Source of the DNA: JBFLYZ01 sp040756415
GTDB lineage: Bacteria; Bacteroidota; Bacteroidia; JADZBD01
Assembly: GCA_040756415.1 (NCBI GenBank)
Contig: JBFLYZ010000001.1
Coordinates: forward strand, 122,843 to 186,842
Direction of reading: 5' to 3'
Length of the DNA stretch: 64,000 nt
The notes below the pieces were generated by a model, which was not told the DNA's origin, searched no databases, and saw only the letters and a program-made list of their open reading frames with translations. The translations under genes were made by a program, and so were the position numbers. Every line of letters begins with the position of its first letter. The stretch's first letter is position 1. Shown here piece by piece: positions 17,539 to 25,725 of this stretch.

Positions 17539-17560
17539 TAAATAAGCAACCAGCTATAAG

Positions 17561-17587
17561 AAAGCCTTCAGCAATGAGGGCTTTTTT
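17561..17587 (+). terminator. Intrinsic terminator after the zinc metallopeptidase gene
   Basis: A 10-bp stem AAAGCCTTCA/TGAGGGCTTT (one G-U pair) with a GCAA tetraloop, followed by six T. It sits between convergent genes. Confidence 0.85.
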
Positions 17588-18035
17588 ATTCTTTGGGGCA
17601 CTCGTTGAGGAGCTGCCAGTACAATCCCAGTTCGCACACCGCCTTGGTGAAGTTATCGAAACCCACCGGCTTAACGATATAGCTGTTCACGCCCAGCGAG
17701 TAACAGGTCTGCACGTCAGGATCTTCTTTTGAAGAGGTCAGCACCACCACCGGTATGGTCTTGGTCTTGGGATCCGATTTCAGCCTGCGCAGCACTTCTA
17801 TGCCGTCAACCTTGGGCATTTTGAGGTCGAGCAATATTACTTTCGGGCGGCTGAACGAGTTCTTGCCGGCATAGGCCCCCGTACTGAAGATGAAATCGAG
17901 CGCCTCGGCCCCATCGTGCAGGTGCACAATATTGTTCGCGATCTTGTTCTTTTTAAGCGCCCGGATGGTCATCTCCGCGTCATTGGGATTATCTTCGATC
18001 AGGAGGATCTCCAGTGCATCGCTTTTCGTTTCCAT
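17586..18035 (-). CDS. CheY-like response regulator (Rcp1 type)
   Basis: A single receiver domain of 149 residues with no output domain. The acidic pair is Glu14-Asp15 (LLIEDNPND), the phosphoacceptor is Asp70 (VILLDLKMP), and the conserved Thr (VVLTSS) and Lys (YIVKPVGF) are present. The extended C-terminal helix (FTKAVCELGLYWQLLNE) is typical of Rcp1-like regulators that pair with phytochrome-type histidine kinases. It lies 12 bp downstream of the PAS histidine kinase gene, its likely partner. Confidence 0.92.
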   Translation of the reverse strand: METKSDALEILLIEDNPNDAEMTIRALKKNKIANNIVHLHDGAEALDFIFSTGAYAGKNSFSRPKVILLDLKMPKVDGIEVLRRLKSDPKTKTIPVVVLTSSKEDPDVQTCYSLGVNSYIVKPVGFDNFTKAVCELGLYWQLLNECPKE

Positions 18036-18047
18036 TGTATCTTGGTT

Positions 18048-19994
18048 TTAGTCGTTTAACGGTAAGCTGAAATAAAAAGTGGCCCCTTTCCCTATCTCGC
18101 CCTCGGCCCAGGTCCTTCCCCCGTGCTTGCTGACTATGCGCTGCACAATGGCCAGTCCCACCCCGGTGCCCTCGAACTCTTCCTTTCCATGCAAACGCTG
18201 GAACACCCCGAAAAGCTTATGCGCGTACCGCATATCGAATCCCTCACCGTTGTCACGGACCGAATAGATAATTTCATCGCCTTTTTTCTCGGAGCTCACT
18301 TCCACCCGGGGCTTGGCTTTGCGCGATGAATACTTGATGGCATTCGAAAAGAGATTGACGAACACCTGGTTCATCAGGCTGTAGTCCACGCGGGCCGGAT
18401 GCAGATCGCCAATTCTTACCTCGGCATGGTGATTTACCGCCTTGCTCAATTCCCCGAGAGCGGCATGAGCCAGCTCTTTCATATCGACCTCGGTCCGCTG
18501 AATATCCTTCCTGCCCAACCTGGAAAAGGCGAGCAGGTCATCGATGAGCGCGCCCATTTTCTTGGCATTGTCCTGCACCACGGCAAGCAGGCGTTTGCCC
18601 TCCCCGTCCAGTATGCCCTTATAATCCTCCTCCAGCATTTTTGCATACCCGTCAATGGCCCGCAGGGGGGCGCGAAGATCGTGCGAGACCGAATAAGAGA
18701 ATGATTCCAGCTCCTTGTTCGCGCTTTCCAGTTGCGCCAGGTTCTGCTCAAGGTTCTTGTTGAGCTCTTTGATCTTTTGCTCGGCTCTCTTCTGCAAAGT
18801 GATATCCCGTACAAACCCGATGAAGATATAGCGGCCTTTGAGCCTGGCCTGTGAAATGCCCAGCGACACATCGAACTCCCGCATGCCCCTGTCAATGGCC
18901 CGTATCTCTATGGTCTTGCCCAGCACCGGGCCTTCGCCTGTCTTCAAGAACCTTTTCAGCCCATGGACATGCGCTTCGCGGTACCGCTCCGGGATAATGG
19001 TCTCTGTGAGCGGCTTACCCATCACTTCTTCTTCTTTCCATCCGAACATCTTCTCAGCGGTCGGGTTCCAACTGATCACCTTCCCTTCTTCATCGATCAC
19101 GATGACCGAGCTGGGGGCAGCCTGTAAAATGGTCTTGATCCTTTCCTCGCTCTCCGAAAGCATGGTGTTGGCCTGCTCGAGCTTTCTTATATGCTCCTTT
19201 TCTTTGGCCAGTGCCATCTGAAGCTCTTCGCCCAGCGTGTTAAGGCCAACAGCGACCGCATCGATCTCATCTCCCCTATCGCTTACCTGCATCTTCTCTG
19301 AAAAATCAAGAACAGAATACTTGAGCAGTACATTCAGCAAGGAATTTATCCGGGCCTCGTAATCTTCAAGAGCCTGCGCGGACTTTTTCAGCTCCATGTT
19401 CAGCCGGGCATGCTCTTTCTCCCTTTCCTGCATCCGCACCGAGTCGGTGACATCCTTCACCTGGTGTATGATATAATCGACAACACCCCGCTGGCCAAGT
19501 ACCGGCACATTGAGCGGGCTCCAGTATCTTTCCTCGAACCCCTCCCCGGACGGCCGCGGTATATCGTATTTCTGTATGTCCATCCTGTCGGGCTTTTTGT
19601 TTTTAAGCACCCTGTTCAGGGAAGCGCGCAGGTTGGCTACGCCCGTTGCGTTTGGATCGTCAGGGTTATCCGGGAAAACATCGAAAAGGTGCCGGCCCGT
19701 GATCTCTTCGCGCTTTGTCATGGTCGCATCCAGATAGGCGTTGCTGACCGCAACTATTTTCAGGTCGGTCGCGAGTACAAGATACAGGCCTGGCGATGAC
19801 TCGAACAGCGTCCTGAAATCGGGTCCGGAGCCTGCCTTTTCATCCATCTGCTCCCCGAGCGTATTCATCCCAGCGATGATGGCGTCCAGCTCATCGCCCT
19901 TCCCGGAAACGGGAATACGCACGCGGAAATCAGATCGCGCGAACCGCAGTATCTGCTCCATGATCTGCTCTATCCTGGGGTCCTTGGTGTCCAT
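18048..19994 (-). CDS. Soluble PAS-domain histidine kinase with two HAMP-like modules
   Basis: A cytoplasmic sensor kinase of 648 residues with no membrane helix. Order: HAMP-like helix pair (12-50, GDELDAIIAGMNTLGEQM), PAS (about 60-185), a second HAMP-like module (222-260, GDEIDAVAVGLNTLGEEL), PAS (283-402), HisKA with phospho-acceptor His438 (SYSVSHDLRAPLRAI), and HATPase with Asn551 (NLFSNAIKY), DNGEGF (581-586) and GTGVGLA (609-615). The two HAMP-like segments are clearly related to each other. The regulator gene follows directly and a STAS-like gene precedes, so the three form an operon. The signal is unknown. Confidence 0.92.
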   Translation of the reverse strand: MDTKDPRIEQIMEQILRFARSDFRVRIPVSGKGDELDAIIAGMNTLGEQMDEKAGSGPDFRTLFESSPGLYLVLATDLKIVAVSNAYLDATMTKREEITGRHLFDVFPDNPDDPNATGVANLRASLNRVLKNKKPDRMDIQKYDIPRPSGEGFEERYWSPLNVPVLGQRGVVDYIIHQVKDVTDSVRMQEREKEHARLNMELKKSAQALEDYEARINSLLNVLLKYSVLDFSEKMQVSDRGDEIDAVAVGLNTLGEELQMALAKEKEHIRKLEQANTMLSESEERIKTILQAAPSSVIVIDEEGKVISWNPTAEKMFGWKEEEVMGKPLTETIIPERYREAHVHGLKRFLKTGEGPVLGKTIEIRAIDRGMREFDVSLGISQARLKGRYIFIGFVRDITLQKRAEQKIKELNKNLEQNLAQLESANKELESFSYSVSHDLRAPLRAIDGYAKMLEEDYKGILDGEGKRLLAVVQDNAKKMGALIDDLLAFSRLGRKDIQRTEVDMKELAHAALGELSKAVNHHAEVRIGDLHPARVDYSLMNQVFVNLFSNAIKYSSRKAKPRVEVSSEKKGDEIIYSVRDNGEGFDMRYAHKLFGVFQRLHGKEEFEGTGVGLAIVQRIVSKHGGRTWAEGEIGKGATFYFSLPLND

Positions 19995-20025
19995 ATGGGC
20001 TTTTTCCGGTGATCAGTATCAAGAT

Positions 20026-20421
20026 TCAAAGGTATTGCATCAGCCATTCCTTCGCATCTTTCTCGTTCGTGAACATTTTTGTAGGGTACGGTTGTTTTTT
20101 CAGGGTAAAGAACAGGTTGGCCAGCATTTTCCCGAGAGCCGAATCAGACACCATCGCTATGGCCTTGATATACCTGGGCAGCACTTCGGCCGCCCATTCG
20201 CGCATCTCGCGGGTCGATTCAGCGGTGTTCGTAACATCGGCCAGCCATAGGACTTTCCTGCCCTGAAGTAATTCATCCAGCTTGTGGATGGTTTTCCTGG
20301 CCTCCTCCAGGCTCTGGGCCGGGACCTTTTTACTTACAGAATACATGATGCCGCTCTTATCGAACCAGATGGTCGATGTAGGGAACTCAATGAGCTCAGC
20401 GTCTTTAGGGGGTGTAAGCAT
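20026..20421 (-). CDS. STAS/SpoIIAA-like small protein
   Basis: A 131-residue soluble protein. The pattern of a short strand, then KTIHKLDELLQGRKVLWLADVTNTAESTREMREWAAEVL, resembles STAS/SpoIIAA-like proteins common in Bacteroidota next to histidine kinases. The fit is by overall layout rather than a diagnostic motif, and I do not see the phosphorylated Ser motif of anti-anti-sigma factors. It is the first gene of an operon with the kinase and regulator genes (31 bp to the kinase). A role in signal partner-switching is inference. Confidence 0.6.
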   Translation of the reverse strand: MLTPPKDAELIEFPTSTIWFDKSGIMYSVSKKVPAQSLEEARKTIHKLDELLQGRKVLWLADVTNTAESTREMREWAAEVLPRYIKAIAMVSDSALGKMLANLFFTLKKQPYPTKMFTNEKDAKEWLMQYL

Positions 20422-20755
20422 AAGATTTGAACTTTGGTAAACCTTTATGTCGGGGCATAGCGCTGCCCGGATAAATAACGGTCTCCTGCTGGTGTGTGCG
20501 AAAAAACTCTGGTGCAGGGCAAATATAATATTTATCCTGAAATAAAAAGTTATACCCGTGTCTCTTTACCTCTCTATCCTTAGGCTGCGGACAGGTATAC
20601 CTGTAAAGCATCGGCTTGATTATTTCCTGCAAAGGATGCAGGCCCAGCCGGCCTCTTCATATTCCGCCTGAACAGGCAAAACACTCTTGTTAACGATTAA
20701 CCGCGATCATGCAGGGCCTGGCTGCGTAACTTTACGATCACAAACCAATGACAAA
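20422..20755. other. Intergenic region between the STAS-like and DUF6799 genes
   Basis: About 330 bp between divergent genes. A minus-strand TATATTTG promoter element is at 20520-20527. A 75-codon minus-strand frame overlaps it but resembles nothing I know. I see no RNA gene or strong hairpin here. Confidence 0.4.
20520..20527 (-). promoter_or_regulatory. Promoter -7 element for the STAS-kinase-regulator operon
   Basis: TATATTTG on the minus strand, a full match to TAnnTTTG, 98 bp upstream of the STAS-like ATG. No clear -33 partner. Confidence 0.35.
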
Positions 20756-21109
20756 ATGAAAAGGCTGATCTTGATCGTAAGTGCCTGGCTGAGCTGCTCC
20801 GCTGTTTTCGCGCAGGAAGCCGCCCAGGACGGCAAATACGGTGTTACAGGAAGAAGGGATACGGCAGAGCATTACTGCGTTCATACGCGGGGAGACGGGT
20901 CCTTCTATTTTAAAATAGGCGCCAGCGATATGCTCTCGGATGTCACCCTGGCCAATGGCATGATCCTGAAAATTGACGGAACGATCCTTCAAAGGGACGG
21001 AAGCCGCATAATACTTAAAACCGGAGATTGCGTGGACAAACAGGGAAGAGTAACGCGGTCAGGGATCCCGCTTATTCCACCTCAGAACAGCGATCCGAAA
21101 CAGAACTGA
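20756..21109 (+). CDS. DUF6799 domain secreted protein
   Basis: A 117-residue secreted protein from ATG 20756. The signal peptide is MKRLILIVSAWLSCSAVFAQ. The C-terminal part LANGMILKIDGTILQRDGS followed by ILKTGDCVDKQGRV is the DUF6799 repeat, a short beta-rich module common in Bacteroidota. The upstream extension to 20687 is not used because it would precede the signal peptide. The role is unknown; it is probably periplasmic or surface-attached. A terminator follows. Confidence 0.78.
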   Translation: MKRLILIVSAWLSCSAVFAQEAAQDGKYGVTGRRDTAEHYCVHTRGDGSFYFKIGASDMLSDVTLANGMILKIDGTILQRDGSRIILKTGDCVDKQGRVTRSGIPLIPPQNSDPKQN

Positions 21110-21167
21110 AGCGATATGGAAAGGGGCTTCCCGGCATGCCGAAGGGCCTGTTTAGTTGTCACTTAAT

Positions 21168-21189
21168 GGCTCCTTTGCCGGAGCCTTTT
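21168..21189 (+). terminator. Intrinsic terminator after the DUF6799 gene
   Basis: Perfect 6-bp stem GGCTCC/GGAGCC, loop TTTGCC, then TTTTC. It lies between convergent genes. Confidence 0.65.
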
Positions 21190-21190
21190 C

Positions 21191-22576
21191 TTAGCGCTCT
21201 ACGCGGATACCGATAACAAGTATGTCGTCCGTCTGCTCCATCTCTCCTTTCCATTCTTCGAACCTGGCTTTCAGCAATTCTTTTTGCCGCTCCATGGTCT
21301 CGTCCCGCACCGAGCGGAGCAGGTCCTGGAAACGTTTATATTTGAATTTCTTGCCACCGGCCTTGCCAAAGCTCTCACCGCCAAACTGGTCGGCAAAGCC
21401 GTCAGTAAAAAAATACAGCAGGTCGCCTTTTTCCAACGAAATGGTTTCTGAGGTGAAAGGCGCGGGCGATGCTCCGTAAATGCCGATGGGCTGCTTATTG
21501 CCCCTGTACTCCTTCAACTGGCCGTTTCGCAGCAGGTAAATGCTTTGGTTGGCTCCTGAGAATTCCAGCCTGCGGTTTTCGGGATCAAATACGCAGAACG
21601 ACAGGTCCATACCATCCTTGGTATCGCTTTCCGAGCCGGTCTGCTTCAGCAGGCGGATCACCCCCTCGCGCATCAGGTTCAGCACCTCGTCAGCCCGCGA
21701 CACCCTCTTCTCGTTCACGATCTCGTTGAGCAGGGTCATCCCGATCATACACATAAAGGCTCCCGGCACGCCATGCCCCGTGCAATCCCCGCAAGCCCCG
21801 AATATCCTGTTATCGTGCCGCGAGAACCAGAAAAAATCACCGCTTACGATATCGCGGGGAAGATAGAGGATGAATGACTGGGGAAGGGCCTGCTGGATAT
21901 CCTCATCAAAGCGCAGGAGGGTGCGCTGTATACGCCTGGCGTACTTGATGCTGTCGTTCAGCTCAGCGCTCTTTTCGGCCAACTGGTTGCGCTGGAGCTC
22001 TACCAGCGAGGCATAGCGAAGTATCTCGCCCTTAAAGAAGAAGATACAGAGGAAGACGCAGATAAACAGCGCGGTCATATTGATGTAGTACATCACGGCC
22101 AGGTTATTATGCACCGCAAGGGGCGGATGGGTGGCGTACCATACCTTGCAGAAAAAGAATCCCGCCAGGCTGAGCAGGCTGAAAAAAGCGATCAGGGATT
22201 TTTTATCGAAAAACACGAATGGAGAAATACACAGCAGAACATTAATGTACTCCAGGCCGGCCTCTTTGCCGTATACCACGGCAAGCAGGTTAATGAATAC
22301 CAGGAACACCGAGCTGCAGAAAACAGCGGCCGCCTGGTACATCTTCCGGTAGTTCAGAAAAAGGGTAGTGATGAAAATAGACTGGGCCGAGAGATTGCTG
22401 GCATAAAACACCGGGTTGGTCTTTTTAAGGATGTTGATCACCATAAGGGCGATAAAGACCAGGATACCCAAGGCGCACATGCTGTTGAGCAGGACCACTT
22501 TTCTGCGCATGTTGAAATTCAGCGTATCGTCCACGCCCAGCAGGCTGATCCTGCGCCACATATCCACTATAAGCAT
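21191..22576 (-). CDS. SpoIIE-type PP2C serine phosphatase with membrane sensor domain
   Basis: A 461-residue protein. About six membrane helices occupy residues 27-185 (for example VVLLNSMCALGILVFIALMV and YYINMTALFICVFLCIFFF). A coiled linker (RNQLAEKSAELNDSIKYARRI) leads to a SpoIIE/PP2C phosphatase domain from about 225, with metal-binding IVSGDFFW, GDCTGHGVPGAFMCM, GDLLYFFTDGFADQ and EQTDDILVIGIRV. Such enzymes dephosphorylate STAS anti-anti-sigma proteins; a STAS-like gene lies 770 bp away on the same strand, but the pairing is inference. No recognisable extracellular ligand domain is present. Confidence 0.88.
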   Translation of the reverse strand: MLIVDMWRRISLLGVDDTLNFNMRRKVVLLNSMCALGILVFIALMVINILKKTNPVFYASNLSAQSIFITTLFLNYRKMYQAAAVFCSSVFLVFINLLAVVYGKEAGLEYINVLLCISPFVFFDKKSLIAFFSLLSLAGFFFCKVWYATHPPLAVHNNLAVMYYINMTALFICVFLCIFFFKGEILRYASLVELQRNQLAEKSAELNDSIKYARRIQRTLLRFDEDIQQALPQSFILYLPRDIVSGDFFWFSRHDNRIFGACGDCTGHGVPGAFMCMIGMTLLNEIVNEKRVSRADEVLNLMREGVIRLLKQTGSESDTKDGMDLSFCVFDPENRRLEFSGANQSIYLLRNGQLKEYRGNKQPIGIYGASPAPFTSETISLEKGDLLYFFTDGFADQFGGESFGKAGGKKFKYKRFQDLLRSVRDETMERQKELLKARFEEWKGEMEQTDDILVIGIRVER

Positions 22577-22699
22577 AGAGGGGCTTTAAGCTGGGTATAA
22601 ATGTAATCAAAATCATATGGAAACGGGCGCCCCGGCCATATTGTGTTATGGATTTTTTGCGTTAATTGCATCAGCTTTGAGTAAACAAAAACCTACACC

Positions 22700-24340
22700 A
22701 TGAAAAAACTGTTCATTGCGGGAGCTTTAACCTGGTTCATTGCCCAGCCCTTTTTTGCAAAAGAGAATGTAAAAGAGGTCAAATCCGATGTCAAGGAGGT
22801 GACCATTTTCCTCAGCGGAGCCCAGGTAACCAGCGCTGCGGCCGTTACTGTCGCAGCGGGAACCACCAACCTCGTGTTCACCGATCTTTCGCCATATATG
22901 TGGGACTACAACATCCAGGCCCGGGGAGAAGGCGACTTTACCATCCTTTCGGTGGTCAGGAAACTGAACTACCTGACGGCCGAAGACACCCCGAAAGAGA
23001 TCAAGCTGCTGCAGGATTCGCTCGAGAACCTTAACGACAAATACGATTATTGGGAAAGCCTCAAGAAGATCTATGAGCAGCAGGAGCAACTGCTCAATGC
23101 CAATAAGAGCATTGGCGGCCAAAACACCGGTGTGAACATTGCGGAGCTGGAAAAAGCCACCAATCTCTATATCACCAAGATGACCGAGATCCAGAACAAA
23201 AAGCTGGAGATCAAAAGCAAGCAGAAAAAGATCAGCGAGCAGATCGCCAAGATCAATAAGCAGCTTACCGACTGGAACAATACGAAAAAGAGCTCCACCA
23301 GCGAGGTGACGGTATCCGTATCGGCCAAGGCCCCGGTCAGCGGCAAGATCTTCCTGACCTATATCGTACCGCAGGCGGGCTGGACCCCTTATTACGATAT
23401 CCGCGCCATCGATAACAGCAGCCCCATCAAGCTGGAATACCGCGCCAACGTATGGCAGAACAGCGGGTATGACTGGAACGATGTAAAACTGACCCTGAGC
23501 ACCGCCAATCCCTCTCAAAGCGGGACCAAGCCCAACCTGGCCACCTGGTGGATCAACTATTATACCCCCAGCTATACCAATACGTCCACCTACGGGGGGT
23601 ATAAGGACGGGAATGCACCGCCCTCTACCAGCATGGATCTGGAACAGGTAAATTCAGAAGAAGACGTTAAACCCAAGCAAAAGACCAATACATCGACCAC
23701 CACTGCGAACTTCACCGTGATGAACGACAACAGCACGAATGTATCCTTCGAGATCACTATTCCCTATACCGTGCCCAGCGATGCCAAAAAGTACGTGGTG
23801 AGCGTACAAGAAATGAGCCTGCCTGCCCAGTATAAATACTACTGTGCGCCCAAGCTCGATAAAGACGCATTCCTGCTGGCCAAGATCACCGGGTGGGATA
23901 AGTACAACCTGATCTCGGGCGAGGCCAATATCTTTTACGAGGGCACCTATGTGGGCAAATCGTATCTGAACACCAAAACCACCAACGATACGCTGGACAT
24001 CTCCCTGGGCAGGGACAAGAACATCGTGGTAACGCGCACCAAGCTGGTAGAGCAGTGCGATAAGAAGACAATAGGCCTGACCAAGAAAGAGACCATTGTT
24101 TACGAGGTATCCGTGCGCAATAAAAAGAAAACGGAGATAGAGATCGATATCGATGACCAGGTGCCCGTTTCGCAGAACAAGGATATCGAGGTAGAACTGC
24201 TGGAGTCGTCCAGCGCCAAATACGATGCCGTTACGGGCAAGCTGAGCTGGAATTTCAAGCTCAAGCCGGGCGAGACCCAGAAGGTAAAGCTGGGATTCAG
24301 CATAAAATATCCCAAGGATAAGGTGCTAACCGGGTTGTAA
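22700..24340 (+). CDS. DUF4139/DUF4140 protein (mucoidy inhibitor MuiA family)
   Basis: A 546-residue secreted protein. The signal peptide LFIAGALTWFIAQPFFA is followed by the N-terminal DUF4140 region (EVTIFLSGAQVTSAAAVTVA), a long coiled coil at about 95-200 (EQQEQLLNANKSIGGQ onward), and the DUF4139 beta domain (VSAKAPVSGKIFLTYIVPQA, then GWTPYYDIRA and WQNSGYDWNDVKLTLSTANP). The C-terminal KPGETQKVKLGFSIKYPKD is typical. Members are widespread in Bacteroidota and lack a firmly established molecular function. It is monocistronic with a strong terminator. Confidence 0.88.
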   Translation: MKKLFIAGALTWFIAQPFFAKENVKEVKSDVKEVTIFLSGAQVTSAAAVTVAAGTTNLVFTDLSPYMWDYNIQARGEGDFTILSVVRKLNYLTAEDTPKEIKLLQDSLENLNDKYDYWESLKKIYEQQEQLLNANKSIGGQNTGVNIAELEKATNLYITKMTEIQNKKLEIKSKQKKISEQIAKINKQLTDWNNTKKSSTSEVTVSVSAKAPVSGKIFLTYIVPQAGWTPYYDIRAIDNSSPIKLEYRANVWQNSGYDWNDVKLTLSTANPSQSGTKPNLATWWINYYTPSYTNTSTYGGYKDGNAPPSTSMDLEQVNSEEDVKPKQKTNTSTTTANFTVMNDNSTNVSFEITIPYTVPSDAKKYVVSVQEMSLPAQYKYYCAPKLDKDAFLLAKITGWDKYNLISGEANIFYEGTYVGKSYLNTKTTNDTLDISLGRDKNIVVTRTKLVEQCDKKTIGLTKKETIVYEVSVRNKKKTEIEIDIDDQVPVSQNKDIEVELLESSSAKYDAVTGKLSWNFKLKPGETQKVKLGFSIKYPKDKVLTGL

Positions 24341-24350
24341 CACTCCCTGA

Positions 24351-24382
24351 AAGGCGCCAGGAAACTGGCGCTTTTCTTTTTT
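24351..24382 (+). terminator. Intrinsic terminator after the DUF4139 gene
   Basis: A 7-bp GC-rich stem GCGCCAG/CTGGCGC, extended by GA/TT pairs, with a GAAA tetraloop and the tail TTTTCTTTTTT. Confidence 0.85.
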
Positions 24383-24411
24383 GTAGTTTAGTCATAAAAA
24401 TCCAGGCGTAT

Positions 24412-24747
24412 ATGGCAACGATAGACGACTTTCTTAAGCTCGATATCCGGGTCGGGAAGATCATCGGGGTAAGCGATTTTCCTGAAGCCCGCAAGCCGGC
24501 ATACAAGCTGGTCATCCACTTTGGCGATGCGATCGGCATCAAAAATTCTTCAGCCCAGATCGTTGCCAACTACACCCGGGACGAGCTCCTGGGCAAGAGC
24601 GTTCTGGCCGTGGTCAACTTCCCGCCACGCAGGATAGCCGGCTTTGAATCGGAAGTGCTCACCCTGGGCGTGCCCGATGAACAGGGCAATGTGATCCTGG
24701 TAAGCCCGGATAAGCCGGGCGCTACAACAGGAGGCAAACTGTACTGA
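24412..24747 (+). CDS. csaA: tRNA-binding domain protein CsaA
   Basis: A 111-residue single OB-fold protein of the CsaA family, which binds tRNA-like structures and has been described as an export-related chaperone. The motifs FLKLDIRVGKIIGVSDFPEA, NYTRDELLGKSVLAVVNFPP and GFESEVLTLGVPDE match the family, and the length is standard for it. It is followed after 16 bp by the DinB-like gene, so the two are probably co-transcribed. Confidence 0.92.
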   Translation: MATIDDFLKLDIRVGKIIGVSDFPEARKPAYKLVIHFGDAIGIKNSSAQIVANYTRDELLGKSVLAVVNFPPRRIAGFESEVLTLGVPDEQGNVILVSPDKPGATTGGKLY

Positions 24748-24763
24748 ATTAAAACGACATACC

Positions 24764-25267
24764 ATGAAACGGCTCAGATGGACCGAACGCAGGTTCAATT
24801 TCGATTATCCACCCGGCATGTTCCCCTTCCTGGTGGAACGGCTGCGGGGCACCGCCCCGCGCATAGCAGACCTGGCCGCTGGGCTGGACGGCACCCTGCT
24901 TACCCGCCAGTTGAACGGCAGGTGGAGCATTCAGGAGCATATCGGTCACCTCATCGACCTGGAAGAGCTGCATGACGGAAGGATAGACGACTACCTGAAC
25001 GGGGCGCCCGTTTTACGCGCAGCCGATATGGAAAACAAAAAAACCTACGCGGCCCGCCATAACGAGCAGGACCTTGCCGGGCTCCTTTCAACCTTTAAAA
25101 AGGTTCGTTCACACTTTATTTCCAGGCTGGAAAAGCTCGACCCGGAGCGCTCAGCCCTGCATCCCCGCCTGCAGCAGCCCATGCGGGTGGTCGACCTGGC
25201 TTATTTCGTGGCGGAGCATGACGACTGGCACCTCACGCTGATGCGCGAAGAATCCCTGCGCCAATAA
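24764..25267 (+). CDS. DinB/YfiT-like family protein
   Basis: A 167-residue four-helix protein of the DinB/YfiT superfamily, members of which are metal-dependent thiol transferases (including bacillithiol transferases) or of unknown role. The candidate metal-binding histidines are in RWSIQEHIGHLIDLEE and YFVAEHDDWHLTLMRE, at the usual positions. Given that a bacillithiol synthesis gene (bshB1) lies elsewhere in the window, a bacillithiol-dependent role is possible but unproven. It ends 5 bp from the convergent neighbour. Confidence 0.82.
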   Translation: MKRLRWTERRFNFDYPPGMFPFLVERLRGTAPRIADLAAGLDGTLLTRQLNGRWSIQEHIGHLIDLEELHDGRIDDYLNGAPVLRAADMENKKTYAARHNEQDLAGLLSTFKKVRSHFISRLEKLDPERSALHPRLQQPMRVVDLAYFVAEHDDWHLTLMREESLRQ

Positions 25268-25272
25268 GCCCC

Positions 25273-25623
25273 TCAGCCTCCCGAATCGGGCGGCAGATCG
25301 AAACGGTACCTGCCTTCCATATACACGCGGATCCTGAGCAGCCTGCCATCGCTGCCGTAAACATATTCCTTGCCCGTCCAGTACTGCTCCCCCCGCATCT
25401 CACCGAAAAAACGCACCGAACGGCCGTCCTTTCTCTCCTCTTCCAGCTTTTGCTCGCATTCCGCGATACGCTGGCGCGGGTATTCTTCAAAGGGCCTGCA
25501 CAGCAGGGCCATGTCATAACCGTTCCTGGCATTCCGGTAGTCCTTCATAAGAAAGTACAGGTCGGCCGCGCTCAGGTACGTATCGTAATTGGATTCGGAA
25601 AAAAGCTGTTCTTGATCTTCCAC
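25273..25623 (-). CDS. Hypothetical protein with a TPR-like N-terminus
   Basis: A 116-residue soluble protein. Residues about 14-60 (YLSAADLYFLMKDYRNARNG onward) form a helical hairpin resembling one to two tetratricopeptide repeats. The C-terminal half (GEQYWTGKEYVYGSDGRLLR) is beta-rich, like a toxin_15 or MORN-type strand repeat. I do not recognise the family. It stands alone on the minus strand between two plus-strand genes. Confidence 0.55.
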   Translation of the reverse strand: MEDQEQLFSESNYDTYLSAADLYFLMKDYRNARNGYDMALLCRPFEEYPRQRIAECEQKLEEERKDGRSVRFFGEMRGEQYWTGKEYVYGSDGRLLRIRVYMEGRYRFDLPPDSGG

Positions 25624-25709
25624 AGAACGAAATTAAGAAATATGATGTAACTTTTCGGCTCCGGGCCGCGTCCTGGGCACGAAAATAGCCAGCCAACCAA
25701 AGTTTAAGC

Positions 25710-25717
25710 TACCTTTG
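25710..25717 (+). promoter_or_regulatory. Promoter -7 element for the DUF5686 gene
   Basis: TACCTTTG, a full match to TAnnTTTG, eight bases before the ATG at 25726. The transcript would have almost no leader. No -33 TTG is seen. Confidence 0.45.
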
Positions 25718-25725
25718 CATCTTTC

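Noticed and set aside
20405..20632. 75-codon minus-strand frame upstream of the STAS-like gene
   Set aside because: It overlaps the STAS-like start and the TATATTTG element and has no recognisable features.
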